Origin: Mycobacterium adipatum
Lineage (GTDB): Bacteria > Actinomycetota > Actinomycetes > Mycobacteriales > Mycobacteriaceae
Assembly (NCBI RefSeq): GCF_001644575.1
Contig: NZ_CP015597.1
Coordinates: 1-64,000 of the forward strand
Direction: 5' to 3'
DNA: 64,000 nt
Notes under the pieces: model-generated
Told to the model about the DNA's origin: nothing
The model's input: the letters and a program-made list of their open reading frames with translations, nothing else
The model's database searches: none
Part shown: positions 59,439-64,000 of the stretch, piece after piece
Layout: the number at the start of each line of letters is the position of its first letter
How positions within the stretch are numbered: position 1 is the stretch's first letter
Made by a program: the position numbers and the translations under genes

Positions 59439-59924
59439 GTGAACCTTTTCGACTATGGGCAGCAGCGGGAACCTCGCATGACGCGCCGCGTACTGCGCGG
59501 GTTCAACGCCCAGGCCTTCTCCCAAGCCCGGCAGCACAAAGGCCTCAGCGTCAGCGACCTTTCCCGCATGGCAGGCGTGTCCGACGCGGCGATCTGGAAG
59601 TGGGAGGCCGGCACGGCGACCCCGTTGATCGACCTGCTGGCCCGCGTGATGCGCATCCTCGATGCCCCGATCGAGCAGGTCATCACGATCCCGGCCGACG
59701 AGCGCTACCCCGGCGACTGGCGAGCGATCCGAGGCATCAGCCAGCCTGAACTCGCCGCGACGGCAAAGATTCCGACCACCACGCTCAAAGGCATTGAACG
59801 CGGCGACAGGAACCTGAGCGACGCCAACGCCGACAAACTGGCAGACCTGCTCGGGATCAGCGTCGAGGAGTACCGGGCGGCGTACCAACGTGCCCGAGAG
59901 CGCCCGGCCGGCACCTCCGTCTAA
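59439..59924 (+). CDS. XRE-family regulator with two HTH domains
   Basis: 161 residues from GTG 59439. Two Cro/CI-type HTH domains: residues 25-80 (QARQHKGLSVSDLSRMAGVS, AAIWKWEAGTATP) and residues 92-148 (AIRGISQPELAATAKIPTTT, LKGIERGDRNLSD). Tandem HTH proteins may bind repeated or spaced sites, and three repeats 13 bp apart lie just upstream. It probably represses the divergent gene at 58614-59342 and itself. Confidence 0.8.
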   Translation: MNLFDYGQQREPRMTRRVLRGFNAQAFSQARQHKGLSVSDLSRMAGVSDAAIWKWEAGTATPLIDLLARVMRILDAPIEQVITIPADERYPGDWRAIRGISQPELAATAKIPTTTLKGIERGDRNLSDANADKLADLLGISVEEYRAAYQRARERPAGTSV

Positions 59925-60060
59925 CAGGCGGCGCAGATCCAGCAAACCCGAACTTGCAAAAAATGGCAGTACACGACGAAATCCGCAACACCTTGAATGC
60001 GGCGACGAACGGGTCGCCGAAGGCGCCAGTGTCACGGCAAAAAGCCTGCTGGCGAGGTAG

Positions 60061-60087
60061 TTCACCCCCATGTCACCTCCTAGGTGA
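60061..60087. promoter_or_regulatory. Operator-like inverted repeats
   Basis: TCACCT-CCT-AGGTGA (60073-60087) with an extra TTCACC half-site at 60061-60066, in a 400-bp gap where no gene was found (59925-60333). Confidence 0.4.
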
Positions 60088-60099
60088 ATTACGCTACCG

Positions 60100-60117
60100 C
60101 CCCCCGCGGGGGGGTTT
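60100..60117 (+). terminator. GC-rich hairpin with short T run
   Basis: CCCCCCGCGGGGGGGTTT downstream of the XRE gene could end its transcript. Confidence 0.5.
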
Positions 60118-60333
60118 GCACACCAAAATTCCAACAGCCTGACAAGCAGAAGTCACGAAAGTGGGCAAAGGAAAAAACGACAATCCATCGGTAACGATTC
60201 GATAACAATCGACCGAGGTGCTGATAATGGCAGCCGAGGCAACCCCGCCAACAGCAGCCGGTGATCAGCCCAAACGCGCTGACCGGCAGCTCGACATCAC
60301 GACTTGTCAGTGCCGACGGCCAAGCTGGCCCTC

Positions 60334-60915
60334 ATGACCCGCCCCACCGAGTTCGTCGTCATCGACGTCGAAACGTCCGGATTCGACCCCGGCTGCGCAC
60401 GCGTCCTGAGCCTGGCCGCGCTGACCGCCACCGCAGACGGAACCGTCGTGGACTGCATGCACACCCTGCTTAACCCTGGAGTGGATCCCGGACCCACCGA
60501 CATCCACGGCCTGACCGCACCAATGCTGGACGGCTACCCCGACTTCGCCGACATCACCGCACAGCTGGTGCCGATACTGCGCGACCGGATCCTGGTCGCC
60601 CACAACGCCGGATTCGACTACGCGTTCCTGGCCGCCGAAGCGCACCGCTGCGACACCGAGCTGCCGGTCACCAACGCACTGTGCACGCTCGACCTCGCCA
60701 GCCGACTCGACCTGGGCCTCGACAGTCTCAGCCTCGCCGCCCTGGCCGCCCACTTCGGCGTCGCTCAAGCCCGCCCCCACGACGCACTCGACGACGCCAG
60801 AGTTCTCGCCGAACTACTTCCCCATCTGTTGCGCTGCGCCACCCAACGCGGCATCGCTCTGCCGATCCGCGCGGCCGCAACACTGCCCCCGGTGCTACTG
60901 CGCTCGGCCGCGTAA
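60334..60915 (+). CDS. DEDDh 3'-5' exonuclease (DnaQ-like)
   Basis: 193 residues from ATG 60334 (GTG and TTG starts 24 and 30 bp upstream are alternatives). The DEDDh residues are visible: VVIDVETSGFDPG (Asp, Glu), ILVAHNAGFDYAFLAAE (Asp) and the late HDALDDARVLAELL (His, Asp). It removes nucleotides from 3' ends and can proofread; stand-alone copies on plasmids and phages work in repair or replication. Confidence 0.9.
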   Translation: MTRPTEFVVIDVETSGFDPGCARVLSLAALTATADGTVVDCMHTLLNPGVDPGPTDIHGLTAPMLDGYPDFADITAQLVPILRDRILVAHNAGFDYAFLAAEAHRCDTELPVTNALCTLDLASRLDLGLDSLSLAALAAHFGVAQARPHDALDDARVLAELLPHLLRCATQRGIALPIRAAATLPPVLLRSAA

Positions 60916-60967
60916 GACCCGGCGAGCGTTTGACCCCCGTGTCGCATCACGGCGTTACCGTCGGCCC

Positions 60968-61276
60968 ATGCAGCACAGTCCCTGCGAAGTGACACGGCCG
61001 CAGCTGCTTCGGCTGTACGCCGCGAACCTGGCGAGCGCATTCATCATGGGCATTACTGTGGCAGCACCGATTACGGGTGCTGCCTCCATGGTCGCCCTCG
61101 GCGCAAGCTGCCTGTCCGAGGCCGGCTGCTCGGCTCCGACATTCGTCGACCAACTAGTACCCGTCATCGGTGTGACCGCCTGGGCGCTCACCTCCGTGAA
61201 CGTCGGAGTACTCCAGATCCGAACGCTGCGCCGCATGGCCTCGGTACGCCCGTCGCCGAAGCTACCCATCCGATGA
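60968..61276 (+). CDS. Small membrane protein
   Basis: 102 residues with two hydrophobic segments (about 18-45 and 62-85) and two Cys between them (GASCLSEAGC), facing outside. ATG 60968. The stop overlaps the nuclease start (ATGA at 61273), so it may anchor or export-partner the secreted nuclease. No family recognised. Confidence 0.6.
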   Translation: MQHSPCEVTRPQLLRLYAANLASAFIMGITVAAPITGAASMVALGASCLSEAGCSAPTFVDQLVPVIGVTAWALTSVNVGVLQIRTLRRMASVRPSPKLPIR

Positions 61277-61980
61277 GGATCCGGCGCAGCGGGTGGATGG
61301 CCATCGCCGCGGCCCTCGTGGGCGCCGCGACATGGCTGCACCCCACCCTCACTGACGACGTCACCACGGCGCCGTCCCACGCTCAACCCGCCGCCGTCAG
61401 CGGCGACATCGCCGCACTTCTGCAGCAGGTTCGCGTCATCGACCGGCTACCCGACGTCGACGGCTATGACCGCGGCTGCGGCAAGGGCGAGGGCTGCGTA
61501 TTCGGGCCGGCATGGAACGATCCCCTCGACCACAGCGGATGCGATGCCCGCAACAAAATTCTGGCCTCCTCGCTGCGCGACGTCACGTTCAAGCCAGGTA
61601 CCCGCAACTGCAAGGTCATCGGCGGAGTGCTCGACCCCGACCCCTACACAGGGCAGCGAATCCCACTGCAGGACAGAGCGATAGAGGTAGACCACGTAGT
61701 GCCGCTGGCCAGAGCGTTCGCGCTCGGTGCCTGGCAGTGGGACCCGAGGCAGCGCCAAATCTTCGCCAATGACCCGATCGAACTGATCCCGGTGTCCAAG
61801 GCCGCCAACCGCCAAAAATCCGACTCCGGCCTCGACGAGTGGCTGCCGACGTTCCAGCCGTGCACCTACATCCAGCGCTACCTCGCCGTCGCGGCCAAAT
61901 ATCAACTGCCGATCACCGCCGCCGAACGCGCCGTCGCGACCACCACCTGCCCCGCCGGAGCGGAAGCACCAGCCGCCTGA
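61273..61980 (+). CDS. Secreted HNH nuclease (GmrSD/DUF1524-like)
   Basis: 235 residues. A signal peptide (RSGWMAIAAALVGAATWLHP) precedes the mature part. Catalytic region: AIEVDHVVPLARAFALGAWQ with the Asp-His, and NDPIELIPVSKAANRQKSDS with Asn and the later GLDEWLP. Several Cys (CGKGEGCVFGPAW, RNCKVIGG) could form disulfides outside the cell. Many actinobacteria secrete such nucleases; on a mobile element it may degrade competitor DNA. Confidence 0.85.
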   Translation: MRIRRSGWMAIAAALVGAATWLHPTLTDDVTTAPSHAQPAAVSGDIAALLQQVRVIDRLPDVDGYDRGCGKGEGCVFGPAWNDPLDHSGCDARNKILASSLRDVTFKPGTRNCKVIGGVLDPDPYTGQRIPLQDRAIEVDHVVPLARAFALGAWQWDPRQRQIFANDPIELIPVSKAANRQKSDSGLDEWLPTFQPCTYIQRYLAVAAKYQLPITAAERAVATTTCPAGAEAPAA

Positions 61981-62036
61981 TCCCAGCCCGGTAATTCCCA
62001 TACCGCCGCAACCGGCGTACTGCCAGAATTGTCGCG

Positions 62037-62750
62037 ATGGCCGCTACACCGCTGACTGAGGTCCGCCTGCCCGAGCAGGCACTGTCCGAGCTGTCCGGCA
62101 TCAACGAAAACCAGTGGATCCGCGACCACGCGATCAGCGTCGGCAGACCCTGGTGGACCCAAACGCTGGCCGAACACGGTTTCGACGACACCCTCACTGG
62201 CGAGACAATCCGCCGCGCCGACATCTTCGCCCTCTCCGACGCCGCCGCCGACGATCCCGCCGCTGCGCTGACCCTGCTGTGGAACGCGCTGGCATGGGGC
62301 AGCGGGGACAAACGGCGCAACAACAAGGCACGCATCGCCGCGGTCGCCGCCCACCCCGAGGCCGCGGCCGCACTGCTCCAGCAGGCCGCCGCACTGAGCC
62401 GCACCGACCCACAGACCGCCTACGAACTGCTTTACCCGCGCAACCGGACCGCCATCGCCGGACTGGGGCCAGCGTTCTTCACCAAGTACCTCTACTTCGC
62501 CGGCGGCGGCGAGGCCCACCACCCATGCGCCATCCTCGACGAGAACGTCGCCCTGGCCCTGCAGAAGAGCTGCGGCTGGGCCTCACTTCCGCTCAGCGGC
62601 TGGCTGTCCACCGCCTATCAGCGCTACGCCACACTGCTGGGCATGTGGACAGACCAACACCACCTCGGGCGCCGCGACTCAATCGAACGATGGCTGTTCG
62701 AGGCAGGCAAGACCACACCGCGGCGGCCCACCTCCGGAGACCCGTCATGA
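62037..62750 (+). CDS. 8-oxoguanine DNA glycosylase (OGG)-fold protein
   Basis: 237 residues. A helical N-terminal half is followed by the conserved GLGPAFFTKYLYFAGGGEAH segment and CAILDENVALALQKSCG, where an HhH-like hairpin and the catalytic region of the OGG-fold family lie. The Lys in FFTKYLYF is a candidate active residue. Removing damaged guanine is the name of the family; this branch is not proven to do so. Its stop overlaps the next small gene. Confidence 0.65.
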   Translation: MAATPLTEVRLPEQALSELSGINENQWIRDHAISVGRPWWTQTLAEHGFDDTLTGETIRRADIFALSDAAADDPAAALTLLWNALAWGSGDKRRNNKARIAAVAAHPEAAAALLQQAAALSRTDPQTAYELLYPRNRTAIAGLGPAFFTKYLYFAGGGEAHHPCAILDENVALALQKSCGWASLPLSGWLSTAYQRYATLLGMWTDQHHLGRRDSIERWLFEAGKTTPRRPTSGDPS

Positions 62751-62866
62751 CCGCTCTCGACGAGCACCTCGACGCCAACACCTGGTGGCCGAACATCTCC
62801 TGCGGCGACACCGTCACAGCACCGCTGCGCCAGGTCACCGACGAGCTTCACGAGCACAAGCGATGA
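62747..62866 (+). CDS. Small hypothetical protein (39 aa)
   Basis: ATG 62747 overlaps the OGG-fold stop and its own stop overlaps the next ATG. It begins MTALDEHLDANTWWPNISCG. Too short to name; continuous coupling supports it as real. Confidence 0.5.
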   Translation: MTALDEHLDANTWWPNISCGDTVTAPLRQVTDELHEHKR

Positions 62867-63807
62867 GCCGCCGACAAGGAGTCCCCTGGGCGGCCACCAG
62901 CGTGCCCGAGATCCGCCGGCAATGGTGCAACGCCCTGGACCTCACCGCCGAACGATTCACCTCCCAGGGCATGTCCCCACCACCACCCGGCACACCCGGC
63001 AGCCGGCGCCTGGAGCGCATGCAATCCAAGCTGGCCGCCGAGATGGAAATCATGAAAACCGAAACCCGGGCCATCGGCGACGCCGAAATGTTCTGGGTGG
63101 CAAGAGACATGGTGGACACCGCCCTCGACGCCGCAGCGACCCTGCCCGAATGGACACCCGCGCTGGCCTGCCCCACACCCAACGGGCTGCTGTGCTGGGC
63201 CAAACCCGCCGGCACCGTCCCCTTCGGCCCAAGGCCCACCGCCACGACCGACGTCCCATGGGACGCGGTGTGGTGGTGGATGCGACCCGACGGACAGCTC
63301 CACATGTCACCGTCGAGCCGGTTCACCAAACACGCAGACCTCATCGCCCCGTTTCAGGTCACCACTCCGCTGTGGTCAGCGCACACCATCGTCATCGACC
63401 CCACCCAGCCACGCACCGAGGAAGCCAACGGCACCGAAGCAGCACACCCGTTCGTCTCTGTCGTCGGCGCCGCCTGGTTGCTGATGGGACAACCCGCGGT
63501 CACCGAAACCCGCGCCATCACCGACACCACCGCAGCACCCCGCACCGGCGGCCGCGGCCCAGAGCTCGCACCGCCGCCGGCCGTCACCCTCATCGACATA
63601 CGCCGCCCCCAACGAACACCCCACGACCCTTCCGAGGCAACCGGCGAGCGCCAGTACCACCGCCGGTGGTGGGTGGGCGGACACTGGCGCCAACAGGCCT
63701 GCGGCCCCAACCACAGCCAGCGCAAACCGATCTATGTGGCGCCCTACATCAAAGGGCCCGAAGACAAACCACTGTCCAGTGAGCGCGTCAACGTGTGGCG
63801 GCGATGA
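62863..63807 (+). CDS. Hypothetical plasmid-type protein with conserved C-terminal box
   Basis: 314 residues from ATG 62863. The middle has DVPWDAVWWWMRPDGQLHMS, and the C-terminal box RRWWVGGHWRQQACGPNHSQ followed by KPIYVAPYIKGPEDKPL recurs in unnamed proteins of actinobacterial plasmids and phages. Both ends overlap neighbours by 4 bp. The role is unknown. The wide upstream alternative frame is rejected in favour of the coupled start. Confidence 0.7.
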   Translation: MSRRQGVPWAATSVPEIRRQWCNALDLTAERFTSQGMSPPPPGTPGSRRLERMQSKLAAEMEIMKTETRAIGDAEMFWVARDMVDTALDAAATLPEWTPALACPTPNGLLCWAKPAGTVPFGPRPTATTDVPWDAVWWWMRPDGQLHMSPSSRFTKHADLIAPFQVTTPLWSAHTIVIDPTQPRTEEANGTEAAHPFVSVVGAAWLLMGQPAVTETRAITDTTAAPRTGGRGPELAPPPAVTLIDIRRPQRTPHDPSEATGERQYHRRWWVGGHWRQQACGPNHSQRKPIYVAPYIKGPEDKPLSSERVNVWRR

Positions 63808-64000
63808 CCGACACCCGCGAGCGCCGCATGCGCACCCTGGCCACCCGCATCAGAAACTGCACCGCCTGCGACGGCATGAACATCCCCCACATCACCCAAG
63901 CCGCACCCGGTTACGGCTCCGCCCAATCCCCGGTGATGATCGTCGGCCAAAGCCTCTGCGGGCCGTGCATGGCCACCCAGATTCCCTTCACCGGCGGCAG
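63804..64000 (+). CDS. Uracil-DNA-glycosylase-like protein, cut by the window end
   Basis: The first 65 codons are visible: RNCTACDGMNIPHITQAA, then SPVMIVGQSLCGPCMATQ and IPFTGG. The order of a CxxC pair, a VMIVGQ strand and a PFTGG loop resembles the N-terminal part of iron-sulfur uracil-DNA glycosylase family members. The rest lies beyond 64000. It continues the plus-strand DNA-repair-like run after the OGG-fold gene. Confidence 0.55.
   Translation, partial: MTDTRERRMRTLATRIRNCTACDGMNIPHITQAAPGYGSAQSPVMIVGQSLCGPCMATQIPFTGG

Noticed and set aside
59343..60134. Long minus-strand open frame extending the 58614-59342 gene to over 500 codons
   Set aside because: It runs antisense through the well-supported XRE gene and the operator repeats; a strong ribosome-binding site supports the GTG at 59342.
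1..64000. Prophage
   Set aside because: DnaB, clamp-like, DpdA-like and WhiB-like genes occur in phages, but no terminase, portal, capsid, tail or lysis gene was seen, while DUF2637 and catabolic genes favour a plasmid.

Overview
The window looks like part of a large mobile replicon, most likely a plasmid, from a fast-growing Mycobacterium/Mycolicibacterium or close actinobacterial relative. The evidence is high GC throughout, an EspC-like ESX-associated protein, a DUF2637 membrane protein, a 667-residue-class Ala/Gly-rich exported protein of mycobacterial style, two WhiB-like proteins, and many backbone genes coupled by ATGA or GTGA start/stop overlaps. No rRNA or tRNA gene and no phage structural gene was recognised.

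Bases 1-13,263 are backbone. Most genes here are on the minus strand: a P-loop kinase, a sliding-clamp (DnaN-like) protein, a DpdA/queuine-TGT-like protein, small hypotheticals, an EspC-like gene with a frameshift, a long exported protein and a DUF2637 protein. Four minus-strand genes carry the same upstream cassette: a perfect or near-perfect hairpin, a -10 hexamer and a GC-rich leader. At 13,006 an Imm61-like immunity gene is cut short where an integration module begins.

Bases 13,283-20,235 hold three overlapping tyrosine-recombinase genes and a small fourth gene (a trio resembling RIT or Tn554 modules). The second recombinase has a frameshift and the third is split by an IS3-family element (17,334-18,596). 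Bases 20,236-25,118 are a graveyard: an ABC ATPase fragment, a frameshifted SDR, a broken pdxS, an intact-looking ald, and the tail of an aldehyde dehydrogenase.

Bases 25,118-48,392 form a catabolic island flanked by two copies of a roughly 145-bp direct repeat. It encodes a complete lower protocatechuate pathway: pcaHGBL on the minus strand and pcaFIJ on the plus strand with a LysR regulator, which would take protocatechuate to succinyl-CoA and acetyl-CoA. Next to it are an IclR-YciI-flavoprotein-aminotransferase operon, a divergent N,N-dimethylformamidase-like operon with two transporters, a partly broken monooxygenase/MFS/hydrolase operon with a TetR regulator, and an MFS transporter whose promoter region is the right-hand repeat.

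Bases 49,193-64,000 are backbone again: an ApeA-like HEPN defence protein, a replicative DnaB helicase with an upstream winged-helix/zinc protein (candidate replication initiation unit), a 770-bp non-coding region with two copies of a 20-bp palindrome 50 bp apart (candidate origin or operator), and an eight-gene coupled operon containing two WhiB-like proteins around a WhiA-N-terminal-like protein. A divergent two-HTH regulator follows, then a plus-strand run of DNA-processing genes: a DEDDh exonuclease, a secreted HNH nuclease, an OGG-fold glycosylase and a UDG-like protein cut by the window end. The WhiB operon and the DnaB operon begin with related leader segments, so the replicon appears to reuse regulatory cassettes. 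Several conserved genes carry frameshifts, some in homopolymer runs, so assembly error must be separated from real decay.
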